64,000 bases of DNA from Micromonospora pattaloongensis (GCF_900107255.1 NZ_FNPH01000004.1:1-64000); one strand, 5' to 3'. Counted from the stretch's first letter, positions 22,548-32,702 are shown. The notes: generated from the sequence alone by a model not told the origin. Numbers and translations are program-made.

Positions 22548-24512
22548 TCACCGGGGCCTGAGGAGCCGGTCGACGGCGCGCGGGGGCAGCGGTCGCGCGA
22601 AGTGGAAGCCCTGTGCCTGCCGGTAGCCCATGTCGTGCAGCCGCTGCGCCTGCGCGGCGCTCTCCACCCCCTCGACGATCGCGTGCAGGTCGAGGGCGTC
22701 CGCCATCCGCAGGATGGCGGACGCCACGGCGGCCCGGCGGTCGTCGAGGGTGACGCGGTCGACGAACGACTTGTCGACCTTGATGAGGTCCACGGGGCAG
22801 CTCGCCAGGATCCCCAGCGACGACTGCCCGGTGCCGAAGTCGTCCAGCCCGACGTGGACCCCCAGCGCGCGGATGGCGCGCAGCGTGTCCATGAGCTGCG
22901 GGTCGTCGGCCATGGCGGTCTCGGTGATCTCGATGACCAGACCGGCGGGCGCGAGTCCGGTCTCGGCGAGCACCTTCTGCAGGTCGACGACGAAGTCCGG
23001 GTCGCGCAGCTGGTGCGCCGAGACGTTGACGTGGGTGGCGAACGGGGAACCTCCGCGCTGCCACCGGCTGGCCTGGCGGCACGCCTGGGCCAGCACCGAA
23101 CGGCCGAGCGGCACGATCAGGCCGGTCCGCTCGGCGACCGGGATGAACACCTCGGGCGACACCGGCCCGCGGACGGGGTGCCGCCAGCGCGCCAGCGCCT
23201 CCACCCCGGTGACGCGGCCGTCGGCGAGCCGCACGATCGGCTGGTACTCGACGTGGAGCTGGTGACCGGTGACGGCCTGGCGGAGCCCGTCGAGGAGCGC
23301 CGCCTGCTCCGCCACCCGCGCCTTCATGCCCGGGCGGTACACCGCGGCCTGCCCCTTGCCGGCGTCCTTCGCAACGTACAGCGCGATGTCGGCGTTGCGC
23401 AGCAGATCGGTGCCGCGATCGCCGGGGCGGGCGTAGGCGACGCCGACGCTCGCGGCCACCGTCAGCGCATGACCGGCCGCCACGACCGGCTCGCCCAGGG
23501 TGGCGAGGATCCGCCGCACCAGCACGTCGACCTCGCCGGCGGGCAGCCCCTCCAGCAGCACGGCGAACTCGTCGCCGCCGAGCCGGGCCACCACGTCGCC
23601 GGCGCGCACGGTGCGGTGCAGCAGCTCGGTGGTGGCCACCAGGAGCTTGTCGCCGACGTCGTGGCCGAGGGTGTCGTTGACCATCTTGAAGTCGTCGAGG
23701 TCGATCAGGAGCACCGCCGGGGCGGGCCCGGCGTCGTCGCGGGCGGCGGCCGCCTCGAGCTGGCGCGAGAAGAGCGCCCGGTTGGCGGCGCCGGTCAGCG
23801 GGTCCCGGTCGGCGAGCCGCTGCAGCTCCGTCTCCAGCGCCCGCCGTTCGGTGATGTCCAGCAGAGCGCCGGACAGCCCCTGCACCCGGCCCCGCTCGTC
23901 GGTGAAGACGCCCTTGTAGAACGTCACGTCCCGCACCGATCCGTCGGCGTACCGGACCTGCGCCTCGTAGATCTGGCTGCCGCCCGCCTCGATCAGGGCG
24001 CGGTCGGCGGCCGCGTAGACCTCGGCCAGCTCGGGCCGCCAGATCTCGTGGACGGTCCGTCCGATGATCTGGTCGCGGGGCACCCCGACGTACTCCTCGA
24101 ACGCCCGGTTGCAGGCGCCGTACACCCCGTCGGCGTCCTTGCTGAAGATCGGGGCGGGGATGTTGTCGATCGCGGTCTGCAGTTGCTGCAGCGTCCGTGC
24201 CGTCTGCGTCAGATCCGTCGCCGTCGACAGCACGCCGATCTGTCCCGTGAAACCGGCCGCGTGCAGCTGCTCCAGCGCCGCCTCGGCGGTGGCGGGCTCC
24301 GCGGCCGCCACCACGATCTGCACGGGGCGCAGGTCGCCGCTCGCGATCAGGCGTGCGGCCTGCGCCGGCGACACCCACAGCGGTATGCCCAGCGGGGACC
24401 AACGCGACGGCGGCGACTGGTCGGCGGTGACGCCGAGGACCGGGGGCGCGTGGTCCTGGTGGTGGGGCTCCGGAGACCGCCGGTGCGACGCATGTCCGCC
24501 CGCGATGCTCAC
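22548..24512 (-). CDS. PAS-GGDEF-EAL cyclic-di-GMP enzyme
   Basis: 654 aa. The N-terminal 120 residues are variable; a PAS domain follows (about 110-225, including IPAPIFSKDADGVYGACN), then an intact GGDEF domain (about 240-395, RLGGDEF) and an EAL domain (about 405-650, with VEALARW, DDFGTGQSSL and VKVD-type VDLIKVDKSF). Both active-site signatures are kept, so it may make and break c-di-GMP, with balance set by the PAS input. No membrane segment is present. The GTG start follows AAAGGGA. It converges on the ADH gene with only 9 bp between stops. Confidence 0.9.
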   Translation of the reverse strand: MSIAGGHASHRRSPEPHHQDHAPPVLGVTADQSPPSRWSPLGIPLWVSPAQAARLIASGDLRPVQIVVAAAEPATAEAALEQLHAAGFTGQIGVLSTATDLTQTARTLQQLQTAIDNIPAPIFSKDADGVYGACNRAFEEYVGVPRDQIIGRTVHEIWRPELAEVYAAADRALIEAGGSQIYEAQVRYADGSVRDVTFYKGVFTDERGRVQGLSGALLDITERRALETELQRLADRDPLTGAANRALFSRQLEAAAARDDAGPAPAVLLIDLDDFKMVNDTLGHDVGDKLLVATTELLHRTVRAGDVVARLGGDEFAVLLEGLPAGEVDVLVRRILATLGEPVVAAGHALTVAASVGVAYARPGDRGTDLLRNADIALYVAKDAGKGQAAVYRPGMKARVAEQAALLDGLRQAVTGHQLHVEYQPIVRLADGRVTGVEALARWRHPVRGPVSPEVFIPVAERTGLIVPLGRSVLAQACRQASRWQRGGSPFATHVNVSAHQLRDPDFVVDLQKVLAETGLAPAGLVIEITETAMADDPQLMDTLRAIRALGVHVGLDDFGTGQSSLGILASCPVDLIKVDKSFVDRVTLDDRRAAVASAILRMADALDLHAIVEGVESAAQAQRLHDMGYRQAQGFHFARPLPPRAVDRLLRPR

Positions 24513-24597
24513 CCGGCAGTCCCTTTCCGCTGGTCGGACAACTCGCCTGCCTATCGGCGCGGCGACGCGGGACCTTAGGGGGTGTTGATCACACGCG

Positions 24598-25209
24598 TCA
24601 GCCGGCCTTCACCCGCTTGGCGATGCTGCAGGCCCGCACCGCCATGTGGTCCAGCGCGGCGAACTGCACGTCGGTGAGCGGGTCGGTGTTGTTGCCGCCG
24701 GTGACGTGGGAGACGCCGTACGGGTTGCCGTCGGCGAACTTCAGCGGGTCGGTGTAGCCGGGGGCCACGATGATCCCGCCGAAGTGGTGGATGGTGTTGT
24801 AGAGCGCCAGCAGCGTGGACTCCTGCCCGCCGTGGGCGGTCTGGGAGGCGGTGAAGCCGGCGTAGACCTTGTTGGCGAGCAGCCCCTGGGCCCACTGTGG
24901 GCCGAGCGTGTCGATGAACTGCTTGAGTTGGCTGGCGATGTTGCCGTACCGGGTGGGTGAGCCGAACAGGACGGCGTCGGCCCAGACCACGTCGTCGGCG
25001 GTCGCCTTGGGCTCGTTCTTCGTGCTGTCGTAGTGCTGGCTCCACGCCGCGTTGGAGGCGATCGCCTCGTCGGGCGCGAGCTCCGGGACCTGACGCAACC
25101 GCACCTCGGCGCCGGCCTTGTCGGTGCCCGCCGCCGCCAGCCGCTGCGCCATCGCGTGCACCGTGCCGGTCGCCGAGTAGTAGATGACGGAGAGTTTGAC
25201 ATCGGCCAT
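24598..25209 (-). CDS. wrbA: NAD(P)H:quinone oxidoreductase, WrbA type
   Basis: 203 aa, typical WrbA length. The flavodoxin-fold FMN-binding loop YYSATGTVHAMA (about 10-21), FGSPTRYGNIASQLKQF (about 82-98) and the HGGQE segment (about 125-129) are all present. WrbA reduces quinones by two electrons and protects against redox cycling. The start at 25209 was chosen at the ATG that begins the conserved domain; an AAGGAG lies upstream. A SigB-like promoter about 70 nt upstream fits a stress-induced enzyme. Confidence 0.93.
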   Translation of the reverse strand: MADVKLSVIYYSATGTVHAMAQRLAAAGTDKAGAEVRLRQVPELAPDEAIASNAAWSQHYDSTKNEPKATADDVVWADAVLFGSPTRYGNIASQLKQFIDTLGPQWAQGLLANKVYAGFTASQTAHGGQESTLLALYNTIHHFGGIIVAPGYTDPLKFADGNPYGVSHVTGGNNTDPLTDVQFAALDHMAVRACSIAKRVKAG

Positions 25210-25276
25210 GGGAGGCTCTGCTCCTTCGCGGGCGATCTGTCGTGCGCGTCGCCGCTCGGGCGACCTACCCGCCACG

Positions 25277-25302
25277 CTACCCATGGTTTCGGTGCCAAAT
25301 AC
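25277..25302 (-). promoter_or_regulatory. Possible SigB-like promoter of wrbA
   Basis: On the minus strand GTAT (25302-25299), 16 nt and GGGTAG (25282-25277) fit the stress-sigma pattern. A second GGGTAG lies 13 nt closer to the gene without a good -35. Confidence 0.4.
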
Positions 25303-25345
25303 GCGATTCCGACATGCCGTCGGGCTGTCGCCGCCGACCGGCTCG

Positions 25346-25351
25346 TACCAT
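25346..25351 (+). promoter_or_regulatory. Leaderless -10 box of the GNAT gene
   Basis: TACCAT ends 6 nt before the ATG at 25358. There is no ribosome site, so this fixes the start of the small acetyltransferase gene. Confidence 0.5.
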
Positions 25352-25357
25352 GTGCGG

Positions 25358-25666
25358 ATGGTCATCGACGTGACGGACGTGCCGGACCGGGAGCGGTTCG
25401 AGGCCCGCGACAGCGACGCCGACGGGGCGCTGGCCGGGCTCATGACCTACCAGCTCACCGGCAAGGTCATCGCCGTCACGCACGTCGAGATCACCCCCGA
25501 GTACGCGGACCGGGGCGTGGAGGAGACGCTCACCCGCGCGGTCATGAACGACGCCAGGCAACGGGCCCGGGTCGTGGTGCCGATCTACCCGCCGCTCGCC
25601 GACTGGCTCGGCAAGCATCCGGAGTACAACAGCATCGTGGCCGGGGCGACGAAGAAGCTGAAGTGA
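25358..25666 (+). CDS. Small GNAT-like N-acetyltransferase
   Basis: 102 aa, matching the short GCN5-related family that includes NATD1-like proteins (Acetyltransf_CG type). The core is FEARDSDADGALAGLMTYQL, then VTHVEITPEYADRGVEETL, which holds a degenerate acetyl-CoA-binding turn, and PIYPPLADWLGKHPEY. Family members have uncertain substrates. It overlaps nothing and converges on the tRNA deacylase gene with a 9-bp gap. Confidence 0.85.
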   Translation: MVIDVTDVPDRERFEARDSDADGALAGLMTYQLTGKVIAVTHVEITPEYADRGVEETLTRAVMNDARQRARVVVPIYPPLADWLGKHPEYNSIVAGATKKLK

Positions 25667-25675
25667 GGCCCGGGC

Positions 25676-26146
25676 TCAGCGGCGCGGCGCCGGATCGGTG
25701 ACGTCGGCGAACGACGCGTCCAGGCTGCGCACCACCTCGTCGGCGTCCAGCGCGACCGCCACCCCGTGTTCCCCGGAACCGAGCGTGATCAGCCGGCCGC
25801 GGATCCGCTCGTCGGCGACGACCGGCCACGGCGTGGTCGAGCCGAACGGCGTGATCGTGCCCCGCTCGTACCCGGTCGCCGCGCGGGCGGCCTCCGCGTC
25901 CGGCAGGGACAGCCGGCTGACCCCGAGCAGCGAGCGCAGCTTCGGCCAGGAGATCGCCCGGTCGCCGGGCACCAGCACGAAGACGTAGTCCTCGGCGCCG
26001 CGGCGTACGACGATCGTCTTCACCACGTCCGCCACCGGCACCCCGCGGGCCGCCGCGGCTTCGGCCACGCTGTCCACCGGCCCGTGCCGGATCACCCGGT
26101 GGGGGATCGCGGCAGCGGCGAGAGCGTCGTACGCGCGGCTCGGCAT
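25676..26146 (-). CDS. YbaK/ProX-type aminoacyl-tRNA deacylase
   Basis: 156 aa. The YbaK domain covers the whole protein: VVKTIVVRRGAEDYVFVLVPGD (about 42-63), the conserved Lys in VVKT, and GSTTPWPVVAD with GSGEHG near the C-terminus. These enzymes remove wrongly attached amino acids from tRNAPro or similar tRNAs. The ATG at 26146 lies 6 nt after a TATCGT box, a leaderless arrangement. It is divergent from the alpha/beta hydrolase gene. Confidence 0.9.
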   Translation of the reverse strand: MPSRAYDALAAAAIPHRVIRHGPVDSVAEAAAARGVPVADVVKTIVVRRGAEDYVFVLVPGDRAISWPKLRSLLGVSRLSLPDAEAARAATGYERGTITPFGSTTPWPVVADERIRGRLITLGSGEHGVAVALDADEVVRSLDASFADVTDPAPRR

Positions 26147-26215
26147 CCCCGCACGATATCGGTATGCGACAGCCGGTAGTCCGGCGTGTCCGGGTCGGCG
26201 GGCAGAATCACAACC

Positions 26216-27052
26216 GTGACCGCCACCGACCCCCGCGCCGTGCTCACCCGGCCGGCACCCCCGCCCGACCTCACCGTGCGCTACGGACCACTCGCCGACC
26301 ACGTGGCGGACGTGCGCCGCCCGCGCACCGTCACCGGGCCGGCGCCGCTGGTGCTGGTCGTGCACGGCGGGTTCTGGCGGGCGGCGTACGACCGGCAGCA
26401 CACCGGCCCGCTCTGCGACGACCTGGCCGGCCGCGGCTTCGCGGTCGCCGCCATCGAGTACCGCCGCGTCGGCCGGGACGGCGGCGGCTGGCCGGACATC
26501 TTCGATGACGTCGCGCTCGCCGTCGACCGGGTGCCGGGGCTGGTCGCGGAGGCGCTCGGCGATCGGGTCCGGGCCGACCGGGTCGTGCTGCTCGGCCACT
26601 CCGCCGGCGGACACCTGGCGGTCTGGGCGGCGGCCCGGCACCGGCTCCCGGCGACCGCGCCCTGGCGCACCCCGGCCCCGTCGCCCGCCGTCCGCGGGGT
26701 CGTGTCGCTGGCCGGCGTCCTGGACCTGGCCGCCGCCTCCGCCCAGCGGCTGGGCGACGCCGCCACCGACGAGCTGCTCGGTGGTGATCCGGCGGCGGTG
26801 CCCGACCGGTACGCCGCCGCCGACCCGGCGGCGCTGCTGCCCGTCGGCGTACCCGTGACGCTGGTCCACGGCCGCGACGACCTCCAGGTGCCGTGGGAGA
26901 TCAGCGAGCGGTACGCGGAGGCCGCGCGCCGGGCCGGCGACGACGTGTCGGTCCGGCTTCTCGACGGCATCGAGCACTTCGGGGTCATCGACCCACTCTC
27001 GCCGGCGTGGCCGTCGGTGCTCGACGCGCTGCGCCGGCTGGCGTTCGGGTAG
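26216..27052 (+). CDS. Alpha/beta hydrolase, kynurenine formamidase-like
   Basis: 278 aa from the GTG at 26216. The oxyanion motif HGGFWR (about 49-54) and nucleophile elbow GHSAGG (Ser about 128) are clear, with the acid in HGRDDLQVP and His in IEHFGVID near the C-terminus. HGGFW plus GHSAGG fits the esterase/kynurenine formamidase branch that uses an HGGxW oxyanion hole. There are no tryptophan-catabolism genes beside it, so an esterase role is as likely. No signal peptide is visible. Confidence 0.85.
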   Translation: MTATDPRAVLTRPAPPPDLTVRYGPLADHVADVRRPRTVTGPAPLVLVVHGGFWRAAYDRQHTGPLCDDLAGRGFAVAAIEYRRVGRDGGGWPDIFDDVALAVDRVPGLVAEALGDRVRADRVVLLGHSAGGHLAVWAAARHRLPATAPWRTPAPSPAVRGVVSLAGVLDLAAASAQRLGDAATDELLGGDPAAVPDRYAAADPAALLPVGVPVTLVHGRDDLQVPWEISERYAEAARRAGDDVSVRLLDGIEHFGVIDPLSPAWPSVLDALRRLAFG

Positions 27053-27082
27053 GGGCGCGGACCGGCATGCCGCGGTTCGACG

Positions 27083-27122
27083 GATATACCTGAGAGGCAT
27101 ATTTATGACTGCCAGGTATATC
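27083..27122. repeat. Dispersed palindromic element, copy 2
   Basis: Arms GATATACCT (27083-27091) and AGGTATATC (27114-27122) enclose the exact reverse complement of the 17-nt centre of the copy at 11.9 kb. Compared with that copy, two arm positions changed and both partner bases changed with them. It sits alone in the gap before the topoisomerase genes. Confidence 0.8.
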
Positions 27123-27296
27123 GGTCGGCTCAGAACTTTTCCGTGCCAGCCTCCCTCCACGGCCCCCGTTAGACCCCGACGACAATGCGGGAGTATCCGG
27201 AGCGCCGCGGGTGTTGTGGTCTGGCGAGCGCCGCCCCTGGCGCGCGGTGGCCTGTTGCACACGCCACCGCGCCTTCCGCCCCGGTTGCGGCCCGAT

Positions 27297-27317
27297 GTCC
27301 CACGGTGGGACTAGGCT
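27297..27317 (+). promoter_or_regulatory. Palindrome and -10 box before parE
   Basis: GTCCCAC-G-GTGGGAC (27297-27311) is a perfect 15-bp odd palindrome directly followed by TAGGCT (27312-27317). The -10 box would be covered by any protein bound to the palindrome. A long leader (about 80 nt) would precede the GTG at 27401. The rest of the 348-bp gap holds only the palindromic repeat. Confidence 0.35.
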
Positions 27318-27400
27318 CGCGGCGTTGTCCTGCGGATTCGCGGTGTGCCGCGGATCGTGAGCGGCACGCCCACCTCGACACGATCTGGGAGTACGACCAG

Positions 27401-29458
27401 GTGACTGCGCAACCCGAGACCCTGTACGGGGCCGACGACCTCACGCACCTCGAGGGGCTCGACGCTGTCCGCAAGCGTCCGGGCATGTACATCGGCTCGA
27501 CCGACAGCCGTGGTGTGGGTCACCTCGTCAACGAGATCCTGGACAACTCCACGGACGAGGGCGTCGCCGGCCACGCCACCCGGGTCGAGGTGACGCTGCA
27601 CGCCGACGGTTCGGTGCAGGTCGACGACGACGGCCGCGGTATTCCCACCGACATCCACGCCAAGTCCGGGATCTCCGGCGTCGAGCTGGTCCTGACCCGG
27701 TTGCACGCCGGCGGCAAGTTCGGTGGCTCCGGCTACAAGACCTCCGGCGGCCTGCACGGCGTGGGCGCCTCGGCCGTCAACGCCCTGTCCCACCGCTTCG
27801 ACGTGACCGTGAAGCGGGGCGGCAAGGTCCACCAGATGTCGTTCCAGCGCGGTGTTCCCGGCGTGTTCGCCGGAGCGGGTCCGACGGCCGCGTTCACGCC
27901 GGAGTCCGGGCTGCGGGTGACCGGCAAGATGAAACGCAACGAGTCCACCGGCACCTCGATCCGCTACTGGTACGACGCCCGCTACTTCGAGACCGGGGCG
28001 GCGCTGGACGCCGACGCGGTGCGCACCAAGCTGCGCAACACCGCGTTCCTCGTCCCCGGCGTGACGTACGTGCTGCGCGACGCCACGGGCGACGAGGTCG
28101 TCGAGGAGACGTTCCACTTCCCCAACGGCCTGACCGACATGGTCGACTTCCTTGCCCCGGCCGGCGACAAGACAGTCTCCGGCACGCTGGTCGTGACCGG
28201 CGAGGGCACCTACAAGGAGAACGCCGCCGACGCCAACGGCGTCATGCAGGCCAATGTGCAGCGGCGCGCCGAGGTCGAGGTCGCGTTCCGGTGGGGGACC
28301 GGCTACGAGCGCACCGTCGAATGCTTCACGAACACGATCCGCAACGTGCACGGCGGCACCCACCGCAAGGGCTTCGAACGCGCGGCGGTGCGCGCACTGA
28401 CCGACGCGATCAGGAACACCCGCGGCCTTCTCAGGCCGAAGGAGGAGCCGCCGACCCTCGACGACGTGCTCGAGGGCATGACCGCGGTGATCCACGTCCG
28501 GATCCCGGAGCCGCAGTTCACCTCGCAGACCAAGGACGAGCTCTCCACCGCCGGCATCACCAAGGTGATCCAGGGTCTGGTGGAGCAGCACCTCAAGGCG
28601 TGGGTCGAGGGGCGCAAGACCAAGGCCGAGGCGCGGACGGTGCTGCAGAAGATCGTCGACGCGGCGCGGGTGCGGCTGACCCAGAAGCAGCAGAAGGACG
28701 CCGCCCGGCGCAAGACGGCGCTGGAGGGCGCCTCGATGCCGGCGAAGCTGGTCGACTGCCGGGCGACCGGCGTGGAGCGCAGCGAGCTGTTCATCGTCGA
28801 GGGCGACAGCGCGCTCGGCACGGCGCGGCTGGCGCGGTCCTCGGAGTACCAGGCGCTGCTGCCGATCCGGGGCAAGATCCTCAACGTGCAGAAGGCCAAC
28901 CTGCAGCAGGTGCTCGACAACGCCGAGTGCTCCGCGATCGTGCAGGTGCTCGGGGCCGGTTCGGGTCGCACCTTCGACCTGGAGTCGATGCGGTACGGCC
29001 GCGTCCTGATCATGGCCGACGCCGACGTCGACGGCTCGCACATCCGGACCCTGCTGATCACGCTGTTCGCCAAGTACATGCGCCCGGTCATCGAGGCGGG
29101 TCGGCTCTACGCGGCGATGCCGCCCCTGCACAAGATCACCACCAAGGGGCGTAACGCCGAGACCGTCTACACGTACACGCAGGCCGAGATGGCCAGCACC
29201 GTCGCCAAGCTGGAAAAGGCCGGCAAGCAGATCGTCACCCCGATCCCGCGCTTCAAGGGCCTCGGCGAGATGGACGCCGACGAGCTGTGGGACACGACGA
29301 TGAACCCGGCCACCCGCGCCGTCCGCCGGATCACGCTGGACGACGTCGAGGCGGCCGAGCAGATTCTCGAGCTGCTGATGGGCGAGAAGGTCGAGCCGCG
29401 GAAGAACTGGCTGATCGAGTCGGCGAGCCGCGTCGACGCCGAAACGATCGACGCCTGA
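27401..29458 (+). CDS. parE: DNA topoisomerase IV subunit B
   Basis: 685 aa from the GTG at 27401, 9 nt after GGGAG; the frame is open further upstream but lacks family similarity there. The GHKL ATPase domain shows EILDNSTDEGVAGHA, DDGRGIP and GGLHGVGASAVNALS. The TOPRIM domain begins at SELFIVEGDSALGTA, with the acidic DADVDGSHIRTLL motif. The C-terminal ExIA-type segment FKGLGEMDADELWDTTMNP is intact. With ParC it separates replicated chromosomes. parC follows after 42 bp, so the pair is an operon. The true gyrase pair should lie elsewhere, near the origin. Confidence 0.9.
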   Translation: MTAQPETLYGADDLTHLEGLDAVRKRPGMYIGSTDSRGVGHLVNEILDNSTDEGVAGHATRVEVTLHADGSVQVDDDGRGIPTDIHAKSGISGVELVLTRLHAGGKFGGSGYKTSGGLHGVGASAVNALSHRFDVTVKRGGKVHQMSFQRGVPGVFAGAGPTAAFTPESGLRVTGKMKRNESTGTSIRYWYDARYFETGAALDADAVRTKLRNTAFLVPGVTYVLRDATGDEVVEETFHFPNGLTDMVDFLAPAGDKTVSGTLVVTGEGTYKENAADANGVMQANVQRRAEVEVAFRWGTGYERTVECFTNTIRNVHGGTHRKGFERAAVRALTDAIRNTRGLLRPKEEPPTLDDVLEGMTAVIHVRIPEPQFTSQTKDELSTAGITKVIQGLVEQHLKAWVEGRKTKAEARTVLQKIVDAARVRLTQKQQKDAARRKTALEGASMPAKLVDCRATGVERSELFIVEGDSALGTARLARSSEYQALLPIRGKILNVQKANLQQVLDNAECSAIVQVLGAGSGRTFDLESMRYGRVLIMADADVDGSHIRTLLITLFAKYMRPVIEAGRLYAAMPPLHKITTKGRNAETVYTYTQAEMASTVAKLEKAGKQIVTPIPRFKGLGEMDADELWDTTMNPATRAVRRITLDDVEAAEQILELLMGEKVEPRKNWLIESASRVDAETIDA

Positions 29459-29500
29459 CCGCCCCCACCCGTGACGTACCGTCGAGGAGAGCAGTAAGCA

Positions 29501-31990
29501 ATGGCACGCCGTAAGGGCACGCAGGCGAAGGTCGATCTGTCGGCCTTCGACCAGGCGGGGGCGCAGGTCATCGACAACCCGCTGACCACCGAGATCTCCG
29601 ACTCGTACCTGGAGTACGCGTACTCGGTGATCCACTCGCGGGCGCTGCCGGACGCGCGCGACGGCCTCAAGCCGGTCCACCGCCGGATCCTGTTCTCGAT
29701 GAGCGAGAACGGCCACCGGCCGGACCGCGGGCACGTGAAGTCGGCGCGCGTCGTCGGTGACGTGATGGGTAAGTACCACCCGCACGGCGACACCGCGATC
29801 TACGACGCGATGGTGCGGCTGGCGCAGGACTTCTCGCTGAACGTGCCGCTGATCGACGGGCACGGCAACTTCGGCTCCCCGGACGACGGCCCGGCCGCGG
29901 CGCGCTACACCGAGGCGCGGCTGTCGCGGGAGGCGATGCTGCTCGTCGGCGAGCTCGGCGAGGACACCATCGACTTCAAGCCCAACTACGACGGGTCGCT
30001 GGAAGAGCCCATCGTGCTGCCGGCGGCGTTCCCGAACCTGCTGGTCAACGGCACCTCCGGCATCGCCGTCGGCATGGCGACCAACATGATCCCGCACAAC
30101 CTCGGCGAGGTCGTCGCGGCGGCGCGCTGGTTGATCAACCACCCGAACGCCACGCTGGACAAGCTGATGGAGTTCGTGCCCGGCCCGGACCTGCCGACCG
30201 GTGGCCTGCTGCTCGGCCTCGACGAGGTGCGCAAGGCGTACGAGACGGGGCGCGGCGTGGTCCGGATGCGCGGCCGCGTGGAGATCGGCCCGCTGGAGGG
30301 CAGCCGCGGTCGCCAGGCGATCACGGTGACCGAGCTGCCGTACGGCGTCGGCGCGGAGAAGGTCATCGCCGCGATCACCAACGAGGTCAACAAGACGAAG
30401 CGGCTGCAGGGCATCGCCGACGTCAAGGACCTGACCGACCGGGAGAACGGCACCCGGCTCGTCATCGAGTGCAAGGTCGGCGTGAATCCGCAGGCGCTGC
30501 TGGCCGACCTCTACCGGCTCACGCCGCTGGAGCAGTCGTTCGGCGTGAACAACCTGGTGCTGGTCGACGGGCAGCCGCAGACGCTCGGCCTCAAGGCGCT
30601 GCTCGAGGTCTTCCTGTCGCACCGCTACGAGGTGGTGACCCGTCGAACGTCGTTCCGCCGCCGAAAGCGCGAGGAGCGGCTGCACCTGGTCGACGGTCTG
30701 CTGATCGCGCTGCTGGACATCGACAAGGTGGTCCGGTTGATCCGCGGCAGCGAGAACGCGCAGGCGGCCAAGGACGGGCTGATGCGGCAGTTCACGCTCT
30801 CCGAGATCCAGGCGAGCTACATCCTCGACACCCCGCTGCGCCGGCTGACCAAGTTCGACCGGCTGGAGCTGGAGACCGAGCAGGAGCGGCTGCGTGCCGA
30901 GATCGCGGAGCTGTCGCGGATCCTCGACGACGAGGGCGTGCTGCGGAAGGTCGTCTCGGACGAGCTGGTCAAGGTGGCCAAGGAGTTCGCCACCGAGCGG
31001 CGTACGACGCTGATCGACGGTGATCTCAAGGAGGTGCTGGCGGCGTCCGCGCCGGCCGGCCCGCTGGAGGTGGCCGACGACCCCTGCCAGGTGATCCTGT
31101 CCGCGACCGGGCTGGTCGCCCGTACCGCCGCGGAGTCCGAGGAGGCCTCCGAGGGACGGCGCCGCAACGGCCGGGTCAAGCACGACGCCGTCCGCGCGGT
31201 CGTGCACTCGACGGCGCGCGGCCAGGTGCTGCTGGTGACCAGCCAGGGGCGGGCGTTCAAAACCGACGTGCTGCCGCTGCCGGTGCTGCCGGAGCAGGCC
31301 GGCACGGTCTCGCTGCGCGGTGGCATGTCCGCCAGCGAGCTGGTGCCGCTGCGGCCGGGCGAGACGGTCGTCGGCCTGGCGCCGCTCGGCGCGCAGGCCG
31401 CCGGGTCGCCCGGGCTGGCGCTGGGCACCCGGCAGGGCGTGGTGAAGGTGACCGCGCCGGACTGGCCCGTGCGCTCCGACGAGTTCGAGGTGATCGGGCT
31501 CAAGGACGGCGACGAGGTCGTCGGGGCGACCTGGCTGACCGACGGCGCGGAGACTCTCGTCTTCGTCACCTCCGACGCGGCGCTGCTGCGGTTCGCCGCC
31601 AAGCTGGTGCGGCCGCAGGGTCTCAAGGGCGGCGGCATGGCCGGCGTCAACCTGGCCGCCGACGCGCGGGTGCTGCACTTCGGCGCGGTGCGCACCGACG
31701 ACAACGAGCACGGCGAGCCGATGGTCGTCACCTCCACCGGCAGCACCGTCAAGGTCACCCCGTTCGCCCTGTACCCGGCGAAGGGCCGGGCCACCGGCGG
31801 CGTACGCGCGCAGCGGTTCCTGAAGGGCGAGCAGGATCTGACGCTGGCGTGGGTCGGGTCTCGTCCCGCGGGAGCGACCGGGACGGGCGAGCCGCTGGAG
31901 CTGCCGCCGGTCGACAAGCGACGCGACGGGTCCGGCTTCGCGGTGATGATGGCGCCGGGCGTGGTGGGGCACCTCATCGAACGCGACTGA
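29501..31990 (+). CDS. parC: DNA topoisomerase IV subunit A
   Basis: 829 aa. The winged-helix domain has the quinolone-determining region ([20 protein letters not shown]) and the catalytic Tyr in ARYTEARLS near residue 134. A coiled-coil dimer domain (about 380-500) and a beta-pinwheel C-terminal half follow, including [20 protein letters not shown]-like blades. It cuts and rejoins both DNA strands together with ParE. It has an AGGAGAG site and lies 42 bp behind parE. The paralogue GyrA is similar, so the ParC name rests on pairing and order. Confidence 0.88.
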   Translation: MARRKGTQAKVDLSAFDQAGAQVIDNPLTTEISDSYLEYAYSVIHSRALPDARDGLKPVHRRILFSMSENGHRPDRGHVKSARVVGDVMGKYHPHGDTAIYDAMVRLAQDFSLNVPLIDGHGNFGSPDDGPAAARYTEARLSREAMLLVGELGEDTIDFKPNYDGSLEEPIVLPAAFPNLLVNGTSGIAVGMATNMIPHNLGEVVAAARWLINHPNATLDKLMEFVPGPDLPTGGLLLGLDEVRKAYETGRGVVRMRGRVEIGPLEGSRGRQAITVTELPYGVGAEKVIAAITNEVNKTKRLQGIADVKDLTDRENGTRLVIECKVGVNPQALLADLYRLTPLEQSFGVNNLVLVDGQPQTLGLKALLEVFLSHRYEVVTRRTSFRRRKREERLHLVDGLLIALLDIDKVVRLIRGSENAQAAKDGLMRQFTLSEIQASYILDTPLRRLTKFDRLELETEQERLRAEIAELSRILDDEGVLRKVVSDELVKVAKEFATERRTTLIDGDLKEVLAASAPAGPLEVADDPCQVILSATGLVARTAAESEEASEGRRRNGRVKHDAVRAVVHSTARGQVLLVTSQGRAFKTDVLPLPVLPEQAGTVSLRGGMSASELVPLRPGETVVGLAPLGAQAAGSPGLALGTRQGVVKVTAPDWPVRSDEFEVIGLKDGDEVVGATWLTDGAETLVFVTSDAALLRFAAKLVRPQGLKGGGMAGVNLAADARVLHFGAVRTDDNEHGEPMVVTSTGSTVKVTPFALYPAKGRATGGVRAQRFLKGEQDLTLAWVGSRPAGATGTGEPLELPPVDKRRDGSGFAVMMAPGVVGHLIERD

Positions 31991-32003
31991 CCGATGCGGG
32001 GAG

Positions 32004-32543
32004 GTGTCGACGCTGGAGAAGACGGCCAAGCCTTGGATTCGCCGACCGGTCGGCGTCCTGGCGGTTATTGCGGCGGTGGCCCTGATCGGGGTCGTCGGCG
32101 CGGTTGTGGGCGTTCGTACGTTGGGGTCCTCCGGCCCGCCGTCCTCCGCCGACCAGCCCTACTACGAGAGCACCGAGGCGCTGGAGGGCAAAGCTGATGT
32201 CATCGTTCGGGCCAGCATCGTGAGCACCCTCGAGCGGACTTCGAACGGGTTTCCCGAGACGGTGGCGACAATCTCCATCACCAAGGTGGCGAAGGGCGAC
32301 GCCGCGGCGGGCGGTCGGATGACCTTCTCCTACCCGACGCCCGGCTCCGGCCCGGAAAGTCCCACCGGCCTATCAGCCGGCAAGGAGTACGTGCTCCTGC
32401 TCGTACGGTTCGATGACGGCGCGGCCGGCCTGGTCAACACGACGCAGGGCTACTATCCCGTGCTGAACGGCCGCGCGGTCACCGGCACGGAGAACTCCGT
32501 GGAGCTAAGCCCCGACGTCAAGACCGCCCTCGGTACGAACTGA
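32004..32543 (+). CDS. Exported or membrane-anchored hypothetical protein
   Basis: 179 aa. One N-terminal membrane segment (about 17-38) is followed by an extracellular beta-rich domain with DVIVRASIVSTLERT, a VAKGDAAAGG turn and the conserved-looking KEYVLLLVRFDDG. No Cys and no catalytic motif are visible. The GTG at 32004 directly abuts a GGGGAGG sequence, which is too close; a CTG at 32013 would be better spaced. It follows parC by 13 bp and may be read from the same transcript. Composition matches the neighbours. Function unknown. Confidence 0.65.
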   Translation: MSTLEKTAKPWIRRPVGVLAVIAAVALIGVVGAVVGVRTLGSSGPPSSADQPYYESTEALEGKADVIVRASIVSTLERTSNGFPETVATISITKVAKGDAAAGGRMTFSYPTPGSGPESPTGLSAGKEYVLLLVRFDDGAAGLVNTTQGYYPVLNGRAVTGTENSVELSPDVKTALGTN

Positions 32544-32702
32544 CCGGCGTAGCGCCCAACTCCTTCGGCGGCCCGCACGCCGACGAGGAGCGCTCCGCCC
32601 CGGTCCGCCACCATCCCGACTTGCCCATTCCGGCGCGGAAGCCGTTCGACGGCGGCTAGGTTCGACGGTGTCCGTCGGGCTGCGCGGTGCGGGGAGTCGG
32701 GG

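Noticed and set aside
27311-32029. 1572-codon open frame opposite parE and parC
   Set aside because: A pure shadow frame: composition is His/Arg/Leu-rich and ParE/ParC motifs are continuous on the plus strand.
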